Assembly: GCF_016743815.1 (NCBI RefSeq)
Contig: NZ_CP061037.1
Location: 62,001 to 126,000 of the forward strand
Origin: Sphingomonas aliaeris
GTDB taxonomy: Bacteria; Pseudomonadota; Alphaproteobacteria; Sphingomonadales; Sphingomonadaceae
Direction of reading: 5' to 3'
Length of the DNA stretch: 64,000 bases
The notes beneath the pieces are model-generated. The model ran no database searches. It was not told where the DNA came from and saw only the letters and a program-made list of their open reading frames with translations. Positions within the stretch are counted from its first letter, which is position 1, and each line of letters starts with the position of its first letter. Of this stretch, positions 8,545 to 17,856 are shown one piece after another. Made by a program: the position numbers and the translations under genes.

Positions 8545-9158
8545 ATGAAGGAGCTGCTGCTGGTCTATGTCGCCTATGTGATCGCGGCCGGAGTCCCGGC
8601 CCGAGCACAATGGCGATCATGTCGGTCGCGATGGGACAAGGACGTCGCCCCGCGCTGGCGCTGGCGGCTGGCGTCATCACCATGTCTTTCGTGTGGGGGC
8701 TGGTCGCGGCGACCGGCCTCTCCGCGCTGCTGACACGCTACGCACAGACGCTCGTCATCCTGAAGATCGCCGGCGGGCTCTATCTGCTGTGGCTGGCGTT
8801 CAAGTCGGCGCGGTCGGCGCTGCGCAGCGATGCGGCGGTGGTTACCGCCCCGCGCGAGCAGCCGAGCGCGGGCGCGCTTTACCGGCGCGGCGTGCTGATG
8901 CACCTCGGCAATCCGAAATCGGTGCTGTCGTGGCTCGCGATCATGACGCTGGGGGTCGGCATGCAGGCCTCGATGGCCCAGGTCGCCGCGGCCTTCTTCG
9001 GCTGCGTCGCGCTCGGCGTGGTGCTGTTCGGCGGCTATGCGCTCCTCTTCTCCACCGCGCCGATGGTACGCGGCTATGCCCGCGCTCGGCGCTGGATCGA
9101 GGGGACGCTGGCAGTGGTGTTCGCCGGTGCCGGCCTCAAGCTCCTAACTGCCCGCTGA
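8545..9158 (+). pseudogene. LysE-family amino-acid exporter, frameshifted near the N-terminus
   Basis: The first helix (MKELLLVYVAYVIAAG) is in one frame. The rest, from MAIMSVAMGQGRRPALAL through six-helix LysE/RhtB-like sequence to 9158, is in another. The family motif GSPGPST would join them if one base were restored in the C/G-rich run near 8592-8605. LysE-type proteins export basic or neutral amino acids, which matches the divergent ArgP-like gene. The downstream frame could also begin at 8610 but would lack the first helix. A real lesion or a sequencing error. Confidence 0.75.
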
Positions 9159-9174
9159 TCCGAAAGGGACGCGC

Positions 9175-10068
9175 ATGTCTAAGCTCTTCACAGGCCTGTC
9201 GGCCTTCCCGCTCACCCCTGCCAATACTGATGGCGTCGTCGATACCGCCGCGCTCGGTCTGCTGATCGACCGCCTTGTCACGGCAGGCGTGGACTCGATC
9301 GGGCTGCTCGGCAGCACAGGCATCTACGCCTATCTCGATCGGCACCAGCGCAAGCGGGCGGTAGCCGCGGCGGTGGAAGCCGCGAGCGGTCACGTGCCGC
9401 TGATCGTCGGTGTCGGCGCGCTGCGAACGAGCTGGGCGATCGACCTCGCCCGCGACGCGGAGCGCGCGGGCGCATCGGGGTTGCTGCTGGCGCCGGTATC
9501 CTACGCTTCACTGACCGATGGCGAAGCAGCAGCTCATTATCGCGCCGTCGCCGGCACCACGGCGTTGCCGCTGTGCGTCTACAACAATCCCGGCACCACC
9601 AACTTCACCTTCTCCGACGCGCTCATCGCCGAGCTGGCGGCGGTGCCGGGGATCGCCGCGATCAAGATGCCGCTGCCGGCGGACGACGGCTATGCCGGCG
9701 AGCTGGCGCGGTTGCGCGCCACCACGCCCGAGACGTTCGCGATCGGCTATAGCGGCGATTGGGGCGCGGCCCCGTCACTGCTGGCGGGCGGCGATGCCTG
9801 GTACAGCGTCGTCGCCGGCCTGCTGCCCGAACCGGCGTTGCGCCTGACCCGTGCGGCGCAGGACGGCGTTTTCGACGAAGCGGCCGCCATCAATGCGGCG
9901 TTCGCGCCGCTGTGGTCCCTGTTCAAGGCGCACGGCAGTCTCCGCCTCATGTACGCCATCGCAGACCTGCTCTCGCTGCAGATCGGCGATCCGCCCCTAC
10001 CGATCATGCGCGTCGGAGCTGACGTCGTGGCGGATGTCGGCACGGCTCTTGACCATTTGGGGGTGTGA
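9175..10068 (+). CDS. Dihydrodipicolinate synthase family (DapA-like) aldolase
   Basis: A 297-residue TIM-barrel aldolase. Features are FTGLSAFPLTPANTDG at the N-terminus, the active-site tyrosine region CVYNNPGTTNF, and the Schiff-base lysine in GIAAIKMPLP. The usual GTTGE-type motif is replaced by LLGSTGIYAYL, so it is probably not the housekeeping DapA but a paralogue acting on another 2-oxo acid or amino-acid-derived substrate. It starts 16 bases after the exporter frame and closes the plus-strand operon. Confidence 0.85.
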   Translation: MSKLFTGLSAFPLTPANTDGVVDTAALGLLIDRLVTAGVDSIGLLGSTGIYAYLDRHQRKRAVAAAVEAASGHVPLIVGVGALRTSWAIDLARDAERAGASGLLLAPVSYASLTDGEAAAHYRAVAGTTALPLCVYNNPGTTNFTFSDALIAELAAVPGIAAIKMPLPADDGYAGELARLRATTPETFAIGYSGDWGAAPSLLAGGDAWYSVVAGLLPEPALRLTRAAQDGVFDEAAAINAAFAPLWSLFKAHGSLRLMYAIADLLSLQIGDPPLPIMRVGADVVADVGTALDHLGV

Positions 10069-10187
10069 CGGGCTGACCGACCGTCTTCTTACAAGCGAGC
10101 CTTTAGCGGGACAGCCAAGAAGAAGGGGCCTCCGCGGTGCGTGCAGCTAAAATGATAAGGATTGGTCAGAAGCCGCAGTGCCGTATG

Positions 10188-10213
10188 GTGTCACAACCGA
10201 ACGGTTGTGACAC
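10188..10213. repeat. Palindromic boundary repeat, right copy
   Basis: A perfect palindrome with 12-base arms GTGTCACAACCG and CGGTTGTGACAC around two bases. It matches the left copy at 3892 at 27 of 30 aligned positions, with shared flanking G and TG. It lies between the DapA-like gene and the solitary tyrosine recombinase, so it is a candidate recombination site. Confidence 0.75.
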
Positions 10214-10410
10214 TTGCTGATCAGCCACTCGCTGCTGCACTGACCCACTTCCGGTCGCTCAGGGACTACCAAACGCCACCCGAAACCGGCCGCTTGTTCA
10301 GCATCACCGACGGCCGACCAACCACATTTACGAACCGCAGGTTTACTGCGCCCACGTACGCTCGATCGGCCGATCCGGCCCGATGGAGACGATCGATGGG
10401 TCACTCGCCG

Positions 10411-11029
10411 ATGGACCCCGCCTTTCACGAACTTCGACCTTGGAACGAAGGCCGGCTTATCGGTGCGAAGCGGGCGCTGAAACAGAAACAGGTCTGGGCC
10501 ATTCGCTTCTGGCTCGACCAGCATAGACGACTGCGCGACCGAGCGCTGTTCGATCTTGCCATCGACAGCAAAGCTGCGCGGCTGTGATGTGGTCAGGGTG
10601 CGGATCGGCGATGTAGTTTCCGGCGGGCGCGTACGTGACCGCGCCGTCGTGGTTCAGCAGAAGACCAAACGACCGGTTCAGTTCGAGCTGATGGACACCG
10701 CACGTAAGACGATGCGGGCATGGTTGGAAAGACGCGGCGGGACGATGAACGACTTCATCTTCCCGAGCCGAAACGACTATATGGCTCACATGAGTACGCG
10801 GCAATATGCCCGCCTCGTGCACGAGTGGGTGGTCGGCATCGGCCTTCCGGCTCAGGATTATGGGACGCACTCCCTTCGGCGCACAAAAGCACCGATCATC
10901 TACAAGGCGACTGGCAACCTCCGCGCCGTTCAGATTCTTCTCGGCCATGCAAAGATCGACAGTACGGTGCGCTACTTAGGCGTAGACGTGGAGGACGCTC
11001 TGGAACTGGCCGAACGCACAGAGGTCTGA
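10411..11029 (+). pseudogene. Solitary tyrosine recombinase, single-base frameshift
   Basis: Two frames make one ~205-residue tyrosine recombinase. The first reads MDPAFHELRPWNEGRLIGAK to FDLAIDSK, the second LRGCDVVRVRIGDVVSGGR to the end. The break is an extra A in the AAA at about 10570-10572: AGCAAGCTG would be in frame, AGCAAAGCTG is not. Catalytic-domain features are visible: an R after SK (KLRGCD), HSLRRTKA, LLGHAKI and the tyrosine in STVRYLG. It adjoins the palindromic repeat and may have acted on it. ATG at 10396 is an alternative start. Confidence 0.82.
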
Positions 11030-11191
11030 GCGAGCCAATTGCGGGCGCTCCGGCGTCGCCGATCGCTGCTCAAACCGGAAGTTTGTTAATATAGACGAAT
11101 AAGTACGAGCCCGTTCCGTGCTCAGAGACGTTGAGTTGGTTCAGTCGCTTTTCCGATCCTGGCGGAGCCCCTGCCCCGACGGAGAAGACAC

Positions 11192-12367
11192 ATGCGCGCA
11201 CTATGCTGGCACGGTAAGGGCGACGTCCGCGTCGACACCGTCGCGGACCCCGAAATCAAGCATCCGCGCGATGCGATTATCAAGGTTACCGCCTGCGCGA
11301 TCTGCGGGTCGGACCTCCACCTGCTCGACGGCTACCAGCCCACCATGGAGGCCGGTGACATTCTCGGTCACGAGAACATGGGCGAGGTCGTGGCCCTCGG
11401 CTCCGAGGTGACCAACCTGAAGATCGGCGACCGCGTGGTGGTGCCGTTCACGATCAGCTGCGGGGACTGCTGGTTCTGCCGCAAGGGTCTGTTCGCCGCC
11501 TGCGACCGCACCAATCCCAATGCCGAGATGGCCGCCAAGGCGATGGGACACTCGCCCGCCGGCCTGTTCGGCTTTAGCCACATGCTGGGTGGCTATTGCG
11601 GCGGTCAGGCCGAGTATCTGCGCGTGCCGATGGCGGACATCGGACCCATCAAGATCCCTGATAGCGTCACCGACGATCAGGCGCTGTTCCTGTCGGACAT
11701 CTTCCCGACCGGCTACATGGCCGCCGAAAACGCCCAGATCGAGCCCGGTGATACCGTGGCGATCTGGGGCTGTGGCCCGGTCGGCCAGTTCGCCATCCGC
11801 TCGGCGCTGATGATGGGTGCAGGCCGGGTGATCGCGATCGACGAGGTGCCCGAGCGTCTCGCCATGGCCGAGGCCGGCGGTGCCGAAACGATCAACTTCG
11901 CCGAGACGGACGTGTTCGACGAGCTGCAGGCGCGGACGAAGGGACGAGGACCCGACAGCTGCATCGATGCAGTGGGTTGCGAGGCGGCCGGACACGGCGC
12001 GGCCGATGCCGTCATGGACAAGGTCAAGGCCAGCATGATGCTCGCCACCGATCGCGTCCACGTGCTGCGACAGGCGATCATGAGCTGCCGCAAGGGCGGC
12101 ACGGTGTCGGTACCCGGCGTCTACGTCGGCATGGGCGACAAGCTGCCGATCGGGGCGGCGATGAACAAGGGGCTGACCATCAAGCTCGGCCAGACCCACG
12201 TTCAGCGCTACACCAAGCCACTGCTGGAAAAGATCGTGGCCGGGGAAATAGACCCGAGCTTCGTCATCACGCACCCGGCCAGCCTCGAGGACGCGCCCGA
12301 GATGTACGCCAGGTTCCGCGACAAGGAGGACGGCGTCATCAAGGTGGTCATGCGCCCGCACGGCTGA
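11192..12367 (+). CDS. Zinc-dependent alcohol dehydrogenase (formaldehyde dehydrogenase-like)
   Basis: A 391-residue MDR-family dehydrogenase with a good Shine-Dalgarno (GGAG). Catalytic-zinc residues are in [13 protein letters not shown] and [12 protein letters not shown]. The structural zinc cluster [15 protein letters not shown] has three of the usual four closely spaced cysteines. The NAD-binding glycines are in [13 protein letters not shown]. The length and the insertion before [12 protein letters not shown] match glutathione-independent formaldehyde dehydrogenase-like enzymes. It stands alone and is probably a single transcription unit. Confidence 0.9.
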   Translation: MRALCWHGKGDVRVDTVADPEIKHPRDAIIKVTACAICGSDLHLLDGYQPTMEAGDILGHENMGEVVALGSEVTNLKIGDRVVVPFTISCGDCWFCRKGLFAACDRTNPNAEMAAKAMGHSPAGLFGFSHMLGGYCGGQAEYLRVPMADIGPIKIPDSVTDDQALFLSDIFPTGYMAAENAQIEPGDTVAIWGCGPVGQFAIRSALMMGAGRVIAIDEVPERLAMAEAGGAETINFAETDVFDELQARTKGRGPDSCIDAVGCEAAGHGAADAVMDKVKASMMLATDRVHVLRQAIMSCRKGGTVSVPGVYVGMGDKLPIGAAMNKGLTIKLGQTHVQRYTKPLLEKIVAGEIDPSFVITHPASLEDAPEMYARFRDKEDGVIKVVMRPHG

Positions 12368-12516
12368 GTTGCGCATCCCTCATTGTCGTGGCGGCGTGCG
12401 ATCCCCTTTTTGAGGATCGAGCGCCGCAACGACCGGCGCCCGGCCGCTGACAGATAAAGTGGTGCCATGCACGGGCTGTGTTCGTTGAGCCGTCCCAGAT
12501 TACTGAATGGAACGAG

Positions 12517-13290
12517 ATGCACGAGATCAACCGCGGCTCTGGTCGCAAACTGCTGCTTGTCCACGGGCTGGGCGGAAGCTCGCGATCATGGAGCCCCATT
12601 CTAGACTCGCTTGGCGTCAGCCGAACGGTGATAGCGATCGACCTGCCCGGACATGGCGCGACCCCGGCAGAGCACGATAGTGGGACGTTCGACGGCCTAG
12701 TCGGCAGCGTGCAGCGCTTCATCGTTGAGAACGAGCTGACCGGGATCGACGTCGTGGGCAGCTCGATGGGTGCGCGGATAGTGCTCGAACTTGCCAGGCG
12801 TGGCGTCGTCGGCAACGTCGTCGCACTTGACCCGGGCGGGTTCTGGCGTGGTTGGGAACGCACCTTCTTCAAGACCACGATCGGTGTCTCGGGCCGCTTG
12901 TTGCGGGCGATCCGGCCCGCCCTACCGATGTTGAGCCGTCACGCGGCCTCGCGCACCGCCCTGCTCGCCCAATTGTCCGCGCATCCATGGGCGCTTGATC
13001 CGCAGATGGTGGCGACCGAGCTCACCGATCTCAGTACGACACAGACGTTCGATGCGCTTGTGCATGACCTTGCGGCCGGGCCCGAGCAGACCGGTCCTGC
13101 TGCCGACAGCACTGGCCGGATCGTGATCGGATGGGGCAGGCATGACAGGCTATGCCTGCCGCGGCAGGCGGCGCGCGCAAAAACTGCGTTCCCGTCCGCA
13201 GAGCTGCACTGGTTCGAGTCCAGCGGTCACTTTCCAATGTGGGACATGCCGGACGAGACGGTCGAGGTCATCCTCACAGCTACGCTGTGA
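12517..13290 (+). CDS. Alpha/beta hydrolase
   Basis: A 257-residue alpha/beta-hydrolase fold protein. The oxyanion region is LLVHGLGGSSRSW, the nucleophile elbow is VVGSSMGARI (Ser), the acid is probably in IGWGRHDRLC, and the catalytic His is in ESSGHFPMWDMP. The substrate cannot be inferred. The start at 12517 is preferred to the GTG at 12478 because the domain begins shortly after it. It follows the dehydrogenase by 150 bases and may be transcribed separately. Confidence 0.85.
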   Translation: MHEINRGSGRKLLLVHGLGGSSRSWSPILDSLGVSRTVIAIDLPGHGATPAEHDSGTFDGLVGSVQRFIVENELTGIDVVGSSMGARIVLELARRGVVGNVVALDPGGFWRGWERTFFKTTIGVSGRLLRAIRPALPMLSRHAASRTALLAQLSAHPWALDPQMVATELTDLSTTQTFDALVHDLAAGPEQTGPAADSTGRIVIGWGRHDRLCLPRQAARAKTAFPSAELHWFESSGHFPMWDMPDETVEVILTATL

Positions 13291-13789
13291 ACTTAGCGGG
13301 CTGTAACGCCGACCCATTTCCCGCCATTCACGGCACCTTATTGGCTCCCCAACAACGGTCACTCGTTCATGCGGTTTGTTGATGCCACGGCCGCCCTCCC
13401 GCCCTGACCGTCAGGCGCCGGCGCGGACGACGCGCATGCCAACGCAGATGCCGTCCTGGGCGCGATCCCGACCTGCGCCCGTACCACCGCCTTCAGCGGC
13501 AGGAGATAGCCGCCGTCCCTAGGAAACAGCGACGTAGTGAACCATGCGCAGCGATGCTGTTCGCGACTAGCACGCAGCCCCAGCCGTAGCTCGCCTCACG
13601 CGCGGCGTAGCTGACCTCGCCGAGATGCTCGGTGGTACGCCCTCGCTTGCGGGCCTTCAAAGGAGCAGGCAGCATGATGCGATGCTCGTCATCCTCCTCG
13701 CTATGCCGCCGCAGGCATATCACGCGATCCCAGGCAATACGCGGAATTGGCAGGAGCGGCTACGCGGTACGCCGGCAGTGCTAGGACAA
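13291..13789. other. Intergenic, no gene recognised
   Basis: About 500 bases between the hydrolase and the integrase relic. Short ORFs on both strands lack recognisable domains. Given the relic that follows, this is probably degraded mobile-element DNA. Confidence 0.45.
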
Positions 13790-14103
13790 GTGACTTACAC
13801 GATCGGCGAGACACGCCTCACCCGCCAGGGGGTATGCGGGGTCTGTCGGCGGATCGCGCTGGTCGCGGCCGACGCCGGGCTGGTCGACATCTCGGGCGCG
13901 AGCTGTTCGAGGCGATCGCGGCACTCTCAACCCACTCGCTGCGGGTCGAGTTGACCCAGGATCTGTTCGCTGCGGGTGAGGATGGCGCGGGCATCGCGCT
14001 GACCCTCCGATGGTCGTCGCCGGCGACGGCGTTGCGCTATCGCCGCAAGCTGGCCGTGCGGAGCAATGCGGCGTCCCGCGTCCTTTCAAAGGTTAGACGG
14101 TGA
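13790..14103 (+). pseudogene. Tyrosine recombinase C-terminal relic
   Basis: The last frame encodes LFEAIAALSTHSLRVELTQD, GEDGAGIALTLRWSSPATAL and RYRRKLAVRSNAASRVL, the typical C-terminal catalytic part of sphingomonad phage-type integrases (HxLR ... Y). The preceding residues (RQGVCGVCRRIALVAADAGL) are in another frame, with the shift near 13895-13905. No N-terminal half is visible. It marks the left edge of the defence-like island. Confidence 0.6.
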
Positions 14104-14185
14104 CACGCGGCTAAAAGGACGCTTTTGTTATTCGAGCGGCAGGCAAGCTGCGCGATGGCGGGTCGTGGGAGGGGTTGGCCAGGAC

Positions 14186-15719
14186 ATGATGACGAAGTTG
14201 ACTCCTGAGCAACTTGGCGATGCCGGCGAGGATCTCTTCAAGCTTCTTTGCTCGCAAGCCCAGCTAATTCCGAACCCAAGCATACGCGATCGGACAGGTT
14301 GGGATTTTCGTGTCGAGTTTCCCATGGGCGACGCTACAGCGACGACGCTCGACAAGCGCTTACCGCGCGTGTGCCAGGTTCAGATCAAGGCGACTGCCGG
14401 GAGCAGCGGCGTCGTGACCGCACCCTTGTCGGCGGTGGATCGCCTTGCAAAGGACACAGCCCCTGCGGCGATCGTCATTTTCCGTATGCGAGCCGACGGC
14501 ACGCCGCTGATGGGATATGTGGTCGATCTGATCGACGATGAACTCGCGCGTATCCTTCAGCGGTTGCGGAGTGTCGATAAAGCCGGCCGCACCGACACCA
14601 ACCGGATCAAGATCACCTTCGATTATCGCAAGGGTCGCGCCTTCAAGCCGACGCCGACTGGTCTGCGGGAGGCTTTAAAGGTCACGAGCCCCTCCGACGT
14701 TGCCGCTTATAGCGACAAGAAGCGGCATCAGCTCGCCACGCTCGGCTTCGACGACGATGGCGGTATCGAGGCGAACGCACTCGTCTGGATCGAGAGCCAG
14801 GATCATCTCATGAGGATGATCTCAGGGCTCGCGCCGCTTAAGCCGATCAAACTCGACGCGTATGAGCGGCGCTTCGATATTCTTCTGCCCTACACTGGTT
14901 CGCTCTTCGACGGCGTCGACGAGTTTCCGATCCAGCTTCCGATGGTCGGCGCCTGTGAGATCGTCGTCCGCGGCGGCCCGCGTGATCCGGCAGCCCTGTT
15001 CGTGTGTGAAGCGTTCGCGCCGCCGCCGATCGATGGGGCGCCGCTGATGGTGATCCGCCACTCGATGATGACGGCTGTGTTCAATGAGGACGGCCTCGAG
15101 GTCGAAACCGTGGGGCACTTCTACGAGGATCGTCACAGCGTCAACGAATGGATCCTGCTGCTCCGCGCGCTGACCTATCTCGCCTCAGACAAGGGATCGA
15201 TCGAGCTCGAGTTCAAAGGCGTTCGGATCAGCACACCCCGCCGCTGGCCTGCGCGGTCCGGACGCCGAAAACCTGCCACGCCTCCTGCGGTTCTTCGAAC
15301 GCTGGAAAGAGGCACTGTTGCTCGCCGGCGTGAGCATGGGCGACGACGTGGCGCTGAGCGCCGTTTGGGACGCGAAGTCGGAGCAGAGCGGCCTCGACAT
15401 ATTGTGCAACCCGCACCCGATCGCGACCCTCGAGTTCGACGCGATCGACGGCCTCGATCTGCAATCGGGGGCGGACGCGCTCTTCTTCAACACGCTTTCC
15501 TTCGGTGGGGCGTCCTTCACCTTCGCCGTGAAGGTGAGATTGGTCCGCCCCGATGCAAGATCGTCGCGCTTCGTGTCATCGCGGTTCGAGCTGCTCGACA
15601 TCCGGGCAGCCGTCGCCGACCTGGAAGCCTATGCGGCGGAACAAGCCAATGCACATGACCTCAGCATCGTAATCGATCCGCGCAACCTCACGGACACGTC
15701 CACGCAGCTGGTGGAGTAG
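14186..15719 (+). pseudogene. DUF4365-like restriction-endonuclease-fold protein, frameshifted
   Basis: Starting at ATG 14186, the protein begins TPEQLGDAGEDLFKLLCSQA and shows the nuclease pattern GWDFRVEFP and CQVQIKAT, the D...Q-x-K core of the PD-(D/E)XK fold seen in DUF4365-type proteins. The frame breaks at about 15228-15234, where an extra C in ACACCCC shifts it. The other frame continues AAGLRGPDAENLPRLLRFFE to 15719, giving about 510 residues if repaired. The second half has no recognised domain. Probably a stand-alone defence nuclease; either a pseudogene or a sequencing error. Confidence 0.7.
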
Positions 15720-15761
15720 CCTCGCTGCTCGTTGACCCGTTTCGCGTGTCTTGCGCCCCCG

Positions 15762-16937
15762 CTATCCGATGGAGACCTTCCACGACGGCAAATCGAGTGC
15801 TTTCATGTGGCGCACCTGGTCCCAGGTCAGCCGGTCTTCATCCACAAATTCGAGGAGGCCGCGGATCAGGCGGGGAATCGCGATCGTCGCGCGAACCGCA
15901 TCCGGTAGCTCGCTGACCGTATCGGTTAGCGGCTGGCCGTATCGGTGCGTGCGCTCTTTCATGATGGCCTGGATCGCGCCCAGGTCGGCTTTCGAAAGCC
16001 GCTCCGAACAGCGGCGGTCCGGATCGCCGGCGGGCGACATGCGGAGGTATTGGCCGCTAAAATCCGGCCGCTCGTTCCGGGGGTAGAGCTGGTGGTTAAG
16101 ATAGGCCTCGATGGTAAGCGGGAGCTGTTTGTCCCAAAGCTGGAGCGTCCACATCGAAATGTCGGGGTCGCGAAGCAGCAGCTCGAGGCCCCGGGACGCC
16201 GCTTTTTCGGTGTCGGTCCGCCGGCGAAGCGCGTCGCGAAGCGCGAGCCGAGCCTTGCGATCGCGCGTCGAGAGCTTGCGCCCCTCCGTTGCGCGCAGTT
16301 GCTCGAGGAGGGCGTCGCTTTCGTGTTGCCGGACGACGATGTGCCCGCTCGGCCAGTCGTTCAGATCATGGACGAGCTCGCGCACACTCAGTTCGAGGTC
16401 TTTACCGCTCTTTTCCAGCAGACCGCCCTTCAGCATCCAGGTCGCGAGGAGGGGCGAGCGTGGGGCCCCGCCACCGGCTGGCCCGAAATGCTTGTCGGCG
16501 ACGGCGGTGTCGAGCGTGGCACGCCGGACGATCTCGTCCCAGCCGAGAACGACGATTTCGAAGAGCTTCTTGCGTTTGTGCTGCTCGTTGAGGGTGCGGA
16601 CGTGCGCCAGGATCGGAGCATCGCTCGGTGCGGTCGTGAGGATATAGAACGCCTTGAGGGCGGGGGTGAATTTCAGGGCTTCCGCGACCTCGATGTCGAC
16701 ATCGGCTTTCGACAATTTGCTGACGGGCCAGCGCGAGCGACGCTTGCATTGGAGCCCGATCGGATAAAGCGCGCCGTTTCTGGCGACGATGTCGACGCCA
16801 TTCTGACGCTGGCCCGCGCGCCCGTGACGCACGAGCGCGGGGTCGCGCCACGCCGACTGAAAGACATCGGCGCACAGCTCTTCGAACTGCTCCCACGAGC
16901 GCGGCGGGGCATAATCCGCGTGCGCATGAAGATTCAT
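15762..16937 (-). CDS. Mrr-like restriction endonuclease-fold protein
   Basis: A 391-residue protein with an N-terminal Mrr-cat-like domain: RSWEQFEELCADVFQSAWRD, then GVDIVARNGALYPIGLQCKR, a D...Q-x-K nuclease core at residues ~48-64. This is followed by YILTTAPSDAPILAHVR, typical of Mrr-type type IV restriction enzymes. The C-terminal ~200 residues are helical and unassigned. The start at 16937 overlaps the stop of the upstream membrane-protein frame by ATGA, pointing to translational coupling of the two. Confidence 0.75.
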   Translation of the reverse strand: MNLHAHADYAPPRSWEQFEELCADVFQSAWRDPALVRHGRAGQRQNGVDIVARNGALYPIGLQCKRRSRWPVSKLSKADVDIEVAEALKFTPALKAFYILTTAPSDAPILAHVRTLNEQHKRKKLFEIVVLGWDEIVRRATLDTAVADKHFGPAGGGAPRSPLLATWMLKGGLLEKSGKDLELSVRELVHDLNDWPSGHIVVRQHESDALLEQLRATEGRKLSTRDRKARLALRDALRRRTDTEKAASRGLELLLRDPDISMWTLQLWDKQLPLTIEAYLNHQLYPRNERPDFSGQYLRMSPAGDPDRRCSERLSKADLGAIQAIMKERTHRYGQPLTDTVSELPDAVRATIAIPRLIRGLLEFVDEDRLTWDQVRHMKALDLPSWKVSIG

Positions 16938-17580
16938 GGCGTGGGTTTGCCAGCCTGAGGCGCCGACGCGCTGTTTCCGGCCGCTGTTGTCGGCAGTGGT
17001 GGCAGCGGTGCCGGCTTGGTGTCCGGCGCGGGTGGTCGCGGTCGCATGTAGGGGCCGGTCGGGCCCAGCCAGAGAGCGGCGGTCACGCCCAGCGTCACCG
17101 CGGCGATCATCGCGACGACCAGCGCATTTTGAAGCGGCGATACCAGGGCTCGCCATTCTTCACGATCGTCCAGTTGGCCTTGAGGGGCAGGCGCGCAGCG
17201 GCGAGGATCGATGGGACCGACGTGGCGAGCGCCGCCGCGTCGGTGGCGATCATGCGGTCGCGCAGCGTCCCGATTTCGGCCCGGATTTGGGTCCACTCTT
17301 CCTTCTTTGGATTTTCGCGCAGCTCGATCCTCGCTCGGGCCGCATCAAAGGCGGCGAGGCGCTCGACCTTCTTGGCAACGTCAGGCTCTTCCACATAGGC
17401 GAGGGCTTGCGCCGCGACCGCTGCGAGATCCTCGCGCTGATCGTCGATCCAGGCCTGGCGGAATTCGCTGATCTTATTCTCCTTGCCGATGACGGCCGAC
17501 ATGGCCGCGATCAGGCCGGCGAGCGTTCCGCCGGCAAGCCCGATCAGCGGCGGGAGCCAGTCCTTTGCCTGCAGATCCAT
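16934..17580 (-). pseudogene. Membrane protein coupled to the Mrr-like nuclease, frameshifted
   Basis: An N-terminal membrane helix (PPLIGLAGGTLAGLIAAMSA), a ~100-residue charged helical region and, after a one-base frameshift at the A-run near 17130-17133, a second helix (ALVVAMIAAVTLGVTAALWL) and a proline-rich tail. The repaired protein has about 215 residues. The second frame ends exactly at an ATGA overlap with the nuclease start, which strongly suggests the intact gene reads through. As given, the first frame stops at 17107. The pairing suggests a membrane partner for the nuclease. Confidence 0.65.
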
Positions 17581-17800
17581 GAGGCCCCTCCCTTTTTGCC
17601 CGGCACCATGCCGCTAGATCCCATCCTTCCGGCGAGGCTATAGGGGGACGTGGCCGACCGATGCACTCGCTTTATCCACGGCAAGGTGTCGGGTGTGAGA
17701 CTCATTCGGATTGACGCCTCAACGCGGTGCTAGAGCAGCTTATCGGTAACCCGCAGATCCTCTCCCCGCCAGCTGTGTAGCAATAACTGCTGGTCAGTGA

Positions 17801-17822
17801 ATATTGACATATTGTCGAATAT
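17801..17822. promoter_or_regulatory. Promoter with dyad upstream of the AbiEi-like gene
   Basis: A TTGACA -35-like box at 17804-17809 is followed at 17 bases by TAGATG as a weak -10. It overlaps an imperfect dyad, ATATTGACA-TAT-TGTCGAATAT. AbiEi-family antitoxins repress their own operons by binding inverted repeats, so this is a plausible operator. Confidence 0.4.
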
Positions 17823-17856
17823 ACGATAGATGAACCTTATTTGCTGGACAGGAAAT

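Noticed and set aside
11201..12376. 391-codon minus-strand ORF opposite the alcohol dehydrogenase
   Set aside because: Shadow frame, His/Asp/Val-rich; the plus-strand protein has complete zinc and NAD motifs.
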